DNA from: Actinobaculum sp. 313
GTDB lineage: Bacteria > Actinomycetota > Actinomycetes > Actinomycetales > Actinomycetaceae
Reading direction: 5' to 3'
NCBI RefSeq assembly: GCF_003073475.1
Contig: NZ_CP029033.1
Coordinates: 2,480,001-2,544,000, forward strand
Length of the DNA stretch: 64,000 nucleotides
Below are positions 17,729-25,886 of this stretch, one piece after another. The first letter of the stretch is position 1. Every line of letters begins with the position of its first letter. The notes under the pieces are model-generated. The model saw nothing but the letters and a program-made list of their open reading frames with translations. It was not told the origin of the DNA and did not search any database. The position numbers and the translations under genes were made by a program.

Positions 17729-18348
17729 CGATACTCCATTCGCTCAGCGATGTCCCGCGCCGCCGCGAGCCCATAACGATCACCGACAAAGCCCAAGGCC
17801 ATGTCAATACCCGCGGAAACACCCGCCGAAGTGTAGTACTTTCCGTCGGCCACCCAGCGAACACCGCGAACCCACTCCACCGCCGGATGTCCATCCGCCA
17901 CCCAGTGGAAGGCTCTCGTATTCGTAGTCGCCTTTCGGCCGTTGAGCACACCAGTTTCCGCCACCAGAGCCGACCCCGTGCAGACACACAGTACGTAGTC
18001 TGCTTCGTCCACCAGCTGCCGCAACGCGGCAATGAAGCGCGCATCTTTGATGATCTTCCGGCTGCCAAGGCCTCCCGGAACCAACACAATCTGGCCGCGC
18101 GCCACTGTATCCAGCGCCTCTGTTTCCAAGCGAATCAACTGGCGGTTGGTAACAATGCCGCCCGCAAGCGAAACATAGCGCAGGCGGAAGTCTTCGACGT
18201 CACCCAGCACTTCAACCGGTCCGAACACGTCCAGTGCCGTGAAACCTTCGTACAGCACGATATTGATATCAGTGCGACGCCCCGCTGAAGCCGCCGCTGA
18301 GGCATCGGCGTGCGTCCACGAGTGCCGAATATCCTGCCCCTCCGTCAC
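17716..18348 (-). CDS. DJ-1/PfpI (GATase1-like) family protein
   Basis: A 210-residue protein with the PfpI core: INIVLYEGFTALDVFGPVEV, then the nucleophile elbow VCTGSALVAETGVLNGRKATT whose Cys is the catalytic residue, then HWVADGHPAVEW and YTSAGVSAGIDMAL. This wording is that of the isocyanide-hydratase/AraC-N-terminal-like branch without a DNA-binding domain. The first 25 residues are unconserved. It lies between ADP-ribosylglycohydrolase (4-base overlap) and the PfkB kinase, so a role in processing or repairing a reactive sugar/nucleoside intermediate is plausible. Confidence 0.88.
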   Translation of the reverse strand: MTEGQDIRHSWTHADASAAASAGRRTDINIVLYEGFTALDVFGPVEVLGDVEDFRLRYVSLAGGIVTNRQLIRLETEALDTVARGQIVLVPGGLGSRKIIKDARFIAALRQLVDEADYVLCVCTGSALVAETGVLNGRKATTNTRAFHWVADGHPAVEWVRGVRWVADGKYYTSAGVSAGIDMALGFVGDRYGLAAARDIAERMEYRWVE

Positions 18349-19391
18349 CGCACGCCCGCCTTCCGAATCGCCATCAGCCCGTCACGAATACCCACCAGAT
18401 CGAGTTCCGATTGCGCGACGACGGCGCCCACTTCGCCAGCCGGCAGCCCACCGGTGCCGGTTCCGGCTCCAAGAATTGCACCTGCCATTGCGCCGATGGT
18501 ATCCGTATCGCCTCCTAGTTCGGCGGCACGGCACAAGCCTTCCAGCGGCGCATCAGCGTACTCGCGTGCCAGCACCAATGCGGCCGGAATGGCCTCCGTT
18601 GATTCAACGGATGTCCCGACGACGTCGCGCAGGAAGTCTGCCAATTCGGCGCCATGCAGGGTGGAACTGGCATGCAACATCACTTGTGCCCGAGCGACTA
18701 CCGAGGCATTCGGTGCCCACCAGCCGTAGCCCGGCAGTGATGCCACCACATCGAGCGCGATATCTATCGCCTCCGGCACATCCGCACCATCGATCCCAGC
18801 CGAGACTGCGGCGGCGACCAGAGCCGCTCCCTCCCATCCCTGCCGAGTGTCGTGTGTAACGACGCAGGATTCGCGCACCGCAGCGGCGAAGGCCTCCCGA
18901 TCAGCGAGCGAGTAGGCGATGCCCACCGGCGTGACGCGCATGGCTGCACCATTCGTGGTACCGTACCGTCCGGTCTCATTCGGATCGGCTCCCGCGCGAA
19001 CCTGCTCCAATGCGGCCTTGGTGGACGGTCCAAGCAGATCCAGCGAACCACGCGCCCGCATATCATCCTCCCAGGCGAGCAGCGTATCCGCGTAGGCCCG
19101 GGAATCAATGTGCCCACGCCCTGAGAGCAAGAGATCGGCAAGCAGTAACGCCTGCTCGGTATCGTCGGTCACCGATCCGGCGGGCATCCCCGGCGCAATG
19201 GGTTGCGTGGCGACGGCGTCGCGCAACCCGGTGATTTGCCCGTAGGCATCGCTGATCTCCCGCGGACTCATCGATTGCGTCGGCATACCGAGGGCATCAC
19301 CGAGAGCAAGACCCTGCAACGCGGCGAGGGCTCTATCGGCGGCTGTTTCGGCGACGACATTCCGTTGCGTCTTCGAAGTTTCGGTGACCAT
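18345..19391 (-). CDS. ADP-ribosylglycohydrolase family protein
   Basis: A 348-residue enzyme of the ARH/DraG fold that cleaves N- or O-glycosidic ADP-ribose or ribosyl bonds with two Mg ions. Metal-site motifs are present: GDALGMPTQ, SVTDDTEQALLLAD and the C-terminal ELGGDTDTIGAMAGAILGA. ATG 19391 is used because AGGGGA lies six bases upstream; longer starts run through repetitive DNA. First gene of the operon with the DJ-1 protein and PfkB kinase, equivalent in content to E. coli yegU-yegV plus one extra gene. Whether the substrate is ADP-ribosyl-protein or a nucleoside is unknown. Confidence 0.9.
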   Translation of the reverse strand: MVTETSKTQRNVVAETAADRALAALQGLALGDALGMPTQSMSPREISDAYGQITGLRDAVATQPIAPGMPAGSVTDDTEQALLLADLLLSGRGHIDSRAYADTLLAWEDDMRARGSLDLLGPSTKAALEQVRAGADPNETGRYGTTNGAAMRVTPVGIAYSLADREAFAAAVRESCVVTHDTRQGWEGAALVAAAVSAGIDGADVPEAIDIALDVVASLPGYGWWAPNASVVARAQVMLHASSTLHGAELADFLRDVVGTSVESTEAIPAALVLAREYADAPLEGLCRAAELGGDTDTIGAMAGAILGAGTGTGGLPAGEVGAVVAQSELDLVGIRDGLMAIRKAGVR

Positions 19392-19453
19392 ATGACATCC
19401 CCTATCGCTACCACCACAACTGTTCCACATTCTTCCTGATCGTTCCTTGCCGT

Positions 19454-19566
19454 GCATAACGCAGCCCGGCGCGTATAACGCAAGCTCTCGCCGTGACGCA
19501 AGCCCTCGCCCGTGACGCAAGCCCGTCATGCATAATCCCGCCCGGCGCGTGTAACGCGACCCGGCG
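19454..19566 (+). repeat. Degenerate GC-rich direct repeats upstream of rlmC
   Basis: TGCATAACGCAGCCCGGCGC (start 19454) recurs in altered form near 19528 (TGCATAATCCCGCCCGGCGC), and GTGACGCAAGCCC occurs twice in tandem (about 19493 and 19512). They fill the gap between the divergent ADP-ribosylglycohydrolase and rlmC genes. They have no coding sense and look like a decaying minisatellite. Confidence 0.6.
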
Positions 19567-19673
19567 TCCCGTTTCATCGCCCTCCGAAGCAATCACCACA
19601 CCGAGCATCAACGCCTTGTCCGATCAGTTCTCGAAGGTGCTCAGCGTGGGCCCCGATCCGCTACCCTTACTGC

Positions 19674-20792
19674 GTGCAGTGTTCCTATTTTGATCGCGGT
19701 TCATGCCACTCATGCACACGAATGGGAGAGGCCTACGCCGCACAACTCGCTGCCAAAGACTCGGCATTGCGCGACGCACTCGCCCGGTGGCCCAACCTGA
19801 ACTGGCTGCCCCCATTCGAAAGTGCCGAGTCACACTTCCGCAATAAGGCGAAACTCATGATCGGCGGCACTGTGCAGCAGCCGACCCTGGGAATCCTTTC
19901 GCCAACCTTCACCGGCGTCGATCTCACCGGCTGTGAACTCTACGAAGCTGCCGTCGCGGATTCCTTCCCCGTCCTATCCGCCTTCATACGCCGTGCGCAG
20001 CTCACCCCTTTTCACGTGCCGAGTGGACGGGGTGAACTCAAGAACATCATCGTGACTGGAGCTCCCGCCGGGCTACTCATGATTCGCTTCGTTTTGCGTT
20101 CTACTGAACCGATTGTCCGGATACGGAAACACCTGCCCTGGCTGCGCGATCAGTTTCCGAATCTTGAGGTGGTCACCGCCAATCTACTTCCCGAACGCAA
20201 GGCCGTGCCGGAAGGAAAAGAGGAAATAGTTCTTGGGAGTGCCAACGCACTCCCCTTCAAGCTGGGTGACATCACCTTGTTCCTTCCGCCCCAGTCCTTC
20301 TTCCAGACGAATACCGCCGTTGCCCGGGGACTGTATGAAACTGCCCGCAAGTGGACCGATGACCTCGCTCCACGCACCGTGTGGGATATGTTCTGCGGCG
20401 TGGGCGGCTTTGCCCTGTACTGCGCACGCCCCGGGCGGCGCGTCACCGGCGTTGAGATTTCCGGCCCGGCCGTCCATGGCGCGAAGCTTGCTGCCGCGGA
20501 CGCCGGGTTGAGCGACGACGTCGACTTCAGGGAGGGTGATGCTTCGCAAGCACCCTCCGGCTCCGCTCCCGAGCTCGTCATCGTCAATCCACCTCGACGC
20601 GGAATCGGGCAACTGTCCCACTGGCTGAACGACTCAAACGCCGGCGCGGTCCTATATTCGAGTTGTAACCCGGATTCACTCGTGAGAGATCTCCGCGCCA
20701 TGCCCGCCTTCACTCCCATCCGTGCCCGTGTTTTCGATATGTTTCCGCACACCGACCATGTTGAGACACTTGTTTTGCTGGTACGGAGTTAG
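19674..20792 (+). CDS. rlmC: 23S rRNA (uracil-C5)-methyltransferase RlmC
   Basis: A 372-residue SAM-dependent methyltransferase that makes m5U in 23S rRNA. It begins at GTG with the iron-sulfur cysteines in RlmC spacing (MQC, seven residues, CHSC; a fourth Cys in TGCELY). It lacks the N-terminal TRAM domain of RlmD, which fits RlmC. Further signatures are FLPPQSFFQTN, the SAM motif MFCGVGGFALYCA, VNPPRRG, and the catalytic Cys in YSSCNPDSLVRDL. Single-gene unit. Confidence 0.93.
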   Translation: MQCSYFDRGSCHSCTRMGEAYAAQLAAKDSALRDALARWPNLNWLPPFESAESHFRNKAKLMIGGTVQQPTLGILSPTFTGVDLTGCELYEAAVADSFPVLSAFIRRAQLTPFHVPSGRGELKNIIVTGAPAGLLMIRFVLRSTEPIVRIRKHLPWLRDQFPNLEVVTANLLPERKAVPEGKEEIVLGSANALPFKLGDITLFLPPQSFFQTNTAVARGLYETARKWTDDLAPRTVWDMFCGVGGFALYCARPGRRVTGVEISGPAVHGAKLAAADAGLSDDVDFREGDASQAPSGSAPELVIVNPPRRGIGQLSHWLNDSNAGAVLYSSCNPDSLVRDLRAMPAFTPIRARVFDMFPHTDHVETLVLLVRS

Positions 20793-21238
20793 GATCTTCC
20801 TTTCTGGGCCAGCGCCTTGTGCTAGCTGCTCTTCTCCGCCAGCCTGCACCCCTTTCTTCCCCACCAGCCAGCGCTTCCTGTGATGCTCTCACTTCGAATA
20901 TTGACGCTACGGAGCGTTTCCGCCATGTTTTCGCCCCTCGCGGTGTTGTTTCATCCCTTGCGCTGTTGCCGTTCCGGGCACCGGCACTGCCCATCTGGCA
21001 CCACCAATACATAGAGATTCACATGACGTCCCCCTCACGCGGCTAATGGGATCAACCTGGGACCAAGCACCGTCCTCCCTCCTGGTACACGCGGACGTCC
21101 CACTGTACGGGTGGTGGCTCGGCCAAAACACTCCCTCCTGGTACACGCGGACGTCCCACCTCGCGCGGCTAATGGCCCTGTGGTATCCTCTCCCAAAATC
21201 TACTTATGCTCGCGTAGCACGCCCGATGGGAGAGCCAG
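20793..21238. other. Intergenic gap with direct repeats
   Basis: 446 bases between rlmC and the S66 peptidase gene. No gene is supported. The right part holds the 29-bp direct repeat described separately and a second short repeat, CGCGGCTAATGG, at about 21039 and 21164. A GGGAGAG ribosome site before 21239 belongs to the peptidase gene. Confidence 0.5.
21075..21159 (+). repeat. Perfect 29-bp direct repeat, 56-bp period
   Basis: CTCCCTCCTGGTACACGCGG plus ACGTCCCAC occurs at 21075-21103 and again at 21131-21159 without mismatch. A shorter shared stretch (CGCGGCTAATGG) flanks the pair on both sides, so the repeated unit was probably larger and has partly decayed. It could be a promoter-region duplication or a former insertion site. 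Confidence 0.8.
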
Positions 21239-22269
21239 ATGTTAAGAACGGTTGGAATTGTCAGCCTCTCCAACGGCATCTTGGGCGAAGACTTCATCTC
21301 ACACGAGGTAGAGATCGGACTGCGCAGGCTTCGCGCCTACGGACTCACCGTTAGGTTCATGCCCCACGCACTCAAGGGGCTGGACTACGTCAAGAATCAC
21401 CCAGAAAAAAGGGCAGCCGATCTCCTGCAGGCATTTCGCGATCCGGAGATCGACATGATCCTCTGCGCCATCGGTGGTGATGACACCTACCGCCTACTGC
21501 CATACCTCTTCGACCATAATCAACTGCAAGATGCGGTGCGCGACAAGGTCTTTCTCGGCTTCTCCGACACGACGATCAACCACCTCATGCTGCACAAGGT
21601 GGGTTTGCGCTCGTTCTACGGTCAGAGTTTTATCAGCGATATCTGCGAACTCGGACCCGAGATGTACCCTACAGCCGTACATACTTCGAAGAATTGCTAA
21701 CGAGCGGCACCATCCGGGAAATCCGACCAAGCACCGTGTGGTACGAGGAAAGGGCAAGTTTCGGGCCCGACCAGATTGGCACACAGGCGCCATCGCACGC
21801 GGATAGCGGGTTCGAATTACTGCAGGGGCGCGCAACCTTCTCCGGCAAAATACTGGGTGGATGCATTGACTCTCTGTACTACATCTTCGACGGCAACCGC
21901 TATCCCGATGAGCCCGAGCTCTGCCGCAAGTACCACCTGTTCCCCGGAGCCGGTGACTGGGAAGGAAGAATTCTTCTTCTCGAATCCAGCGAGGAGAAGA
22001 TGCCCCCGACGAAATACAGGAGAGCCTTGGCTTTCCTGCGAGAGGCCGGGGTTTTCGACGTCGTTTCGGGCGTGCTGGTCGGTAAGCCCATGGATAGGAC
22101 CTACGACGAGGAATACAAGAGTGCGCTGGTGGAAGTGATTGACACTCCCGACTTGCCGATTGTCTGCAATATCAATATCGGGCACGCCCAACCGCGATGC
22201 ATCCTCCCATTCGGCGTAGATGCGACGGTCGACGCGGAAGAGCAAGTCATAACCTTTGCGGAGCGCTAG
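21239..22269 (+). pseudogene. S66-family peptidase (LD-carboxypeptidase / MccF-like), frameshifted
   Basis: The reconstructed product is about 343 residues, normal for the family. These cytoplasmic serine peptidases act in murein recycling or in detoxifying peptide-nucleotide antibiotics such as microcin C. Nucleophile Ser lies in LGFSDTTINH, with Glu in LLLESSEEK and His in NIGHAQPRCILPFG. The frame breaks near 21668: GPEMYP must be followed by YSRTYFEELLTSG, found one frame over, so one base is missing in ACCCT. Start ATG 21239 has GGGAGAG upstream. Wording is closer to the MccF branch than to LdcA. Confidence 0.85.
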
Positions 22270-22480
22270 CAACTCTCCTGAGTACCTACATCGTCGCCCC
22301 GAATGGAATGAGTGACTACCTGCCCGTGGTACGTAACTGCGTACCTATCGACGCCGACAAAGCAGAAATCGCGCGGGTCTCTTGACACAACAGTAAGACC
22401 AGGCAATCGTGCTTCTAGCATGCAGTAAGACGCAGCATCAGATGTGGCAGCCGGTCCCATAGCAGGCACCATTCACGACC

Positions 22481-22635
22481 CCATCGCCCCACGAATCCGA
22501 GGAATCCTCCTAGCGGCAAAGTGGCTGAACTCCACGCCAAACCATCGCCCCACGAATCCGAGGAATCCTCGTAGTCGATCCCAAACTGGGGGGCAACCAT
22601 TGCCATCACCCCACAAACCCTAGAAATCCTGCTAC
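22481..22635 (-). repeat. Three regularly spaced repeats, 61-bp period (CRISPR-like geometry)
   Basis: CCATCGCCCCACGAATCCGA plus GGAATCCTC occurs exactly at 22481-22509 and 22542-22570. A third, degenerate copy (about 23 of 29 positions) begins at 22603. The intervals are unrelated 32-mers, and the period is exactly 61 both times. The core contains the dyad CGAGGAATCCTCG in copy two. Spacing and a degenerate end copy recall a type I-E mini-array, but no cas gene is in the window, conservation runs about three bases past the core, and the sequence is not a repeat I recognise. Confidence 0.6.
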
Positions 22636-22699
22636 CCCATACCACACGACACCACAGCACGCCGAATGGCACAAGTCAGGTCGTATATCTATTCGACGA

Positions 22700-22778
22700 C
22701 TATGGATCTGCTCCGGGTTTTTCACCGGTGCCCGGCTTCTTCACAGAATCACAAGAATAACTCGGAGCAGATCCATAG
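22700..22778. repeat. Perfect 16-bp inverted repeat around 47 bases
   Basis: CTATGGATCTGCTCCG (22700-22715) is the exact reverse complement of CGGAGCAGATCCATAG (22763-22778). A few inner bases also pair. The small interior has no coding content. It may be a miniature inverted-repeat element, two transposon ends left after a deletion, or a stem-loop. Confidence 0.8.
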
Positions 22779-22942
22779 CCCGAGCAACACATCACCCGAC
22801 AGCAGCGCAGTGACCGGTGGGGGCGCCCCGCCGTCGTCGGCAATCCAACACCGCACCCGACGACCACACCCACCAGCACCCACAAAGGGCCTTTTGAAGC
22901 GTCCTGGGTTTTGTTCCTAGCTGCTTTTGAGAGGATAGGAGT

Positions 22943-23048
22943 AGGCCAAGGAAGTATTCGCAGGAGTATCGGGAACGTGTGGTCAGGCTGGTATCTGATC
23001 GGCTGTCGGAGGATTCCTCGTGTTCTACGTGGCAGGCAGTCGGTCTCT
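22943..23048 (+). mobile_element. IS3-family orfA remnant
   Basis: Translation gives RPRKYSQEYRERVVRLVSDR followed by LSEDSSCSTWQAVGL, the characteristic N terminus of IS3-family OrfA transposases. It lacks a start codon in the expected place (GTA where ATG should be) and runs out of homology after about 35 codons, with a stop soon after. The upstream GAAGCGTCCTGGGTTTTG (from about 22896) resembles the left end of such elements. The catalytic OrfB is absent, so the element is dead. Confidence 0.75.
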
Positions 23049-23246
23049 TCTTCCTCTTGCCCTGAACGTCATTCATCTCGAACAATGACGGTATGGCATG
23101 CTGCGCCGGTCTCCCAATCAGGAGGAGTGTTTCACGCCTCGGGGAGCCCGGACGGCATACCAACTTCGCTCTGCAAGAGAAACCTGACAAGAAAAGACTA
23201 GACAAAGACTAGACAAAGAAAGCTTGACAAGAGACAGGGAGGACTC

Positions 23247-24308
23247 ATGAAAGCTTTTGCCATGATCAAGATTGGCGAGGTCGGTTGGATCGAGAAGGAC
23301 CGCCCCACTTGCGGCCCCAATGATGCGATCTGCAAGCCTCTCGCCGTCGCCATTTGTACCTCCGATGTGCACACGGTATGGGAGGGCGCAGTAGGACCAC
23401 GCGAAAACCTGGTTCTCGGCCACGAAGGCTGCGCCGAGGTCGTCGAAGTCGGCTCCGAAGTGAAGGACTTCAAGCCCGGTGACCGCGTCCTCGTACCAGC
23501 CATCACCCCCGACTGGAACTCGCTGGAGGCGCAGGCCGGCTTCTCTATGCATTCCGGTGGCATGCTGGCCGGGTGGAAGTTCTCCAACATTAAGGACGGC
23601 CTTGATTCCGAGTATTTCCACGTGAACGACGCCGACGGCAACCTGGCACATATGCCCGAGGGAATCAGCCTCATTGACGCCTGTATGCTCTCCGACATGG
23701 TTCCCACCGGCCTGCACGGCGTCGAACTGGCGGATGTCCAATTCGGCGACACCGTCCTCGTGATTGGTATCGGACCAGTGGGTCTTATGAGCGTGGCCGG
23801 ATCGGCACTGCGGGGCGCCTCCCGCATCATTGCCGTCGGCACCCGCCCCCGCTGCGTCGAGGTGGCCAAAAAATATGGTGCGGATGAATTCATCAGCTAC
23901 AAGGACGGACCAATTGAGGATCAAGTCCTTGCCCGTACCGACGGAAAAGGCGTTGATAAGGTCATCGTTGCTGGAGGAACGGTCGACACCTTCGATTCCG
24001 CAATTCGTTCATTGAAGCCAGGCGGCACCATCGGCAACGTGAACTATCTCGGCAGCGGGGAATATGTCAGGATCCCTCGTGCCGAGTGGGGTGTAGGCAT
24101 GGGCCATAAGAAGATCAACGGCGGTTTGATGCCGGGCGGAAGGCTGCGTATGGAGAAGCTTGGCGCGCTGGTGGCCAACGGGAAGCTCGATGTTCGCCCG
24201 CTGGCCAGTCACGTCTTCGAAGGCTGGGATCACCTGCCGGAAGCCTTGGACCTCATGAAGGAGAAGCCGGCCGATCTGATCAAGCCCGTGGTGCTGCTGG
24301 AACAATAG
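23247..24308 (+). CDS. NADP-type zinc-dependent secondary alcohol dehydrogenase
   Basis: A 353-residue cytoplasmic medium-chain dehydrogenase, full length, very close in wording to the Thermoanaerobacter brockii / Clostridium beijerinckii isopropanol dehydrogenases: KVGWIEK-like start, VPAITPDW, HSGGMLAGWKFSN, FHVNDADGNLAH, IKPVV end. Catalytic zinc ligands are Cys in AICTSDVHT, His in LGHEG and Asp in LSDM. The structural-zinc loop of liver-type ADH is absent, as in this branch. The cofactor motif is GIGPVGL followed by GTRPR, suggesting NADP(H). It reduces ketones such as acetone or oxidises secondary alcohols. It lies right after an IS remnant, so acquisition by transfer is plausible. Confidence 0.93.
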   Translation: MKAFAMIKIGEVGWIEKDRPTCGPNDAICKPLAVAICTSDVHTVWEGAVGPRENLVLGHEGCAEVVEVGSEVKDFKPGDRVLVPAITPDWNSLEAQAGFSMHSGGMLAGWKFSNIKDGLDSEYFHVNDADGNLAHMPEGISLIDACMLSDMVPTGLHGVELADVQFGDTVLVIGIGPVGLMSVAGSALRGASRIIAVGTRPRCVEVAKKYGADEFISYKDGPIEDQVLARTDGKGVDKVIVAGGTVDTFDSAIRSLKPGGTIGNVNYLGSGEYVRIPRAEWGVGMGHKKINGGLMPGGRLRMEKLGALVANGKLDVRPLASHVFEGWDHLPEALDLMKEKPADLIKPVVLLEQ

Positions 24309-24404
24309 GACCGACGGGCACCAACCGAGTGCGGCAGCGCTTGGTTGGCTGGCTGGGCCCGGCTTGGCTGGTCAGCTAGGCCCGAGAAGTGTAGGGAATG
24401 TCGA

Positions 24405-24450
24405 GAAGTGTCGGGTTTTTCGCGGAGTTTCTTGAAAAATCCGACACTTC
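24405..24450. terminator. Bidirectional hairpin between sADH and aquaporin genes
   Basis: GAAGTGTCGGGTTTTTC (24405-24421) pairs with GAAAAATCCGACACTTC (24434-24450) with one mismatch, around a 12-base loop. It carries T- and A-rich sides and sits between convergent genes, so it may stop both. A partial third copy (GAAGTGTAGGGAATG) lies at about 24385. Confidence 0.75.
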
Positions 24451-24505
24451 TTGGGCTACTCACGCCTAGAAAGCGCGGTCACGCGCATCGCGACGCTCCT
24501 CGCGC

Positions 24506-24553
24506 CATGCCCGTTGGCACTAACCACGTCATGCCCGTTGGCACTAACCACGT
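24506..24553 (+). repeat. 24-bp tandem duplication
   Basis: CATGCCCGTTGGCACTAACC followed by ACGT is present twice in perfect tandem (24506-24529, 24530-24553) and followed by a diverged third start (CATGCCCACGCGCGCCAACC). It abuts the stop codon of the aquaporin gene. Confidence 0.85.
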
Positions 24554-25308
24554 CATGCCCACGCGCGCCAACCGTGGCATAGCGCCGTTATCTCAGCGCG
24601 CCTTTCCGTCGCCACGATATCAACCTCGTCACCGACGATCACCGCATGCGTAAGTCCCGCGAGCACTGCACCAAGTAGAGGAGCGACGATGAACAGCCAA
24701 AGCTGACCGGCGTTCCCCGCTTCAAAGGCCACGCCGATGGACCGGGCAGGGTTGACCGAGGTGTTCGTGATCGGAATTGACACCAGATGAATAAGCGTCA
24801 GGGTCAGCCCGATGGCCAGCGGGGCGAAGCCGCTGGGGGCGCGCTTCTCGGTTGTGCCCATGATGACGAAGAGAAAAACGGCAGTAAGGATGAACTCCGC
24901 AAGGAATGCTGCAAGCAACCCGTATCCAGAAGGCGAATGATCCGCATAGCCGTTAGCTGCGAAGCCATCCACCGCAACGTCGAATCCTGGGCGTCCCTTC
25001 GCCATACCGAAGAGAATGCCGCCAGCAATCAAGCCTGCAACGATTTGCGTGCAGACGTAGGGCAGCACATCCTTCCACGGAAAACGCTTACCGACGGAGA
25101 GCCCGAATGTGACTGCTGGATTGAAATAGCCGCCCGAAACAGATCCGACTGCATATGCCATTGTGAGGACGGAGAGACCGAAAGCGATAGCGACGCCCAG
25201 GTAGCCGACCCTGTCACCCGTGAAAACCGCCGTTCCACAGCCGACAAAGACAAGTCAGAAGGTGCTGAGAAACTCCACACCAAGGCGATGGACAAGACGC
25301 GATGCCAT
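24553..25308 (-). pseudogene. aqpZ: Aquaporin (AqpZ-like) with an in-frame UGA at a conserved Trp position
   Basis: The frame from ATG 25308 would give about 250 residues, a normal six-helix water channel. Both NPA boxes are present ([15 protein letters not shown] and [15 protein letters not shown]). Codon 18 is TGA (25257-25255), at VEFLSTF-stop-LVFVGCG; family members usually have Trp (TGG) there, so a single G-to-A change explains it. TGA is used as a normal stop by other genes here, so recoding is unlikely. Translation from ATG 25161 (MAYAVGSV) would lack helix 1. Confidence 0.85.
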
Positions 25309-25886
25309 ATTGAGCCTTTCACATAACCCCTATAGCAGGCGTAGATCAGCCTGACAGCTGGGATGCATCCGAGCAGTAGTCGGCACACGCCCAAACCGCA
25401 ACCAAAGGCACACGCCCAAGCCAGTGTCGGCGGTTGTCATCAGTGGCCGCCACCCTCGAGACTGAAATACATCCCCGTCCCTGCAGCCCAAACACTCCCA
25501 GCCTCACAAGCGGCGAATCCCCAGAACCCCAGGCAGGCCATGCACACACCAAATACACCGATGGCGGTCACCACCCACGCCGTCTGCTAAGGGGTAATCC
25601 TTGCCCACAACTCCCTCGCGGTATGCGACGTTGATTCTCCGGGCCCCGGCGACGCGTTGCATCATCGCTCGCGGGTAGCCATCGATTCGTTCAAGCGCAG
25701 CACCCGAGGTGAACTGTAGTCTCTACTTCTTTCGCCGCCATCCTCTCGCAACTACTCTCGCTATGTTTCACAAATCTTGCATTTCTTGCACTGTTGTTAC
25801 ATTCTGAGAATTCTCTCATCCGGTGCTCATGCCCCTCTTTCCGCCGCTTGTAAACCTAGAAACGTACACGAAAGAGAGGAAGACCA
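25309..25886. other. Intergenic gap before the glycosyltransferase operon
   Basis: 578 bases. The left part has no credible gene; a minus-strand frame near 25430-25570 reads as a short hydrophobic peptide (VVTAIGVFGVCMACLGFWG) but lacks a good start. The right 150 bases are AT-richer (TTGCATTTCTTGCACTG near 25785) and end with GAGAGGA before ATG 25887, so the operon promoter must lie here. Confidence 0.5.

Larger units (their letters stand above)
22270..23246. other. Gene-poor mobile-element graveyard
   Basis: 977 bases without an intact gene. It holds, in order, a 61-bp-period repeat (22481-22631), a perfect 16-bp inverted repeat (22700-22778), an IS3-like left end and orfA stump (about 22890-23048) and an unexplained stretch up to the alcohol dehydrogenase. 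Nothing further is seen in 22270-22480. Confidence 0.7.

Noticed and set aside
22481-22635. Calling the 61-bp repeats a true CRISPR array
   Set aside because: Only three repeats, no cas genes in the window and partly conserved bases beyond the core; reported as a repeat with CRISPR-like geometry only.
24553-25308. UGA recoded as Trp in this genome
   Set aside because: Many intact genes here end at TGA in the usual place, including rightly sized families, so the standard code is in use.
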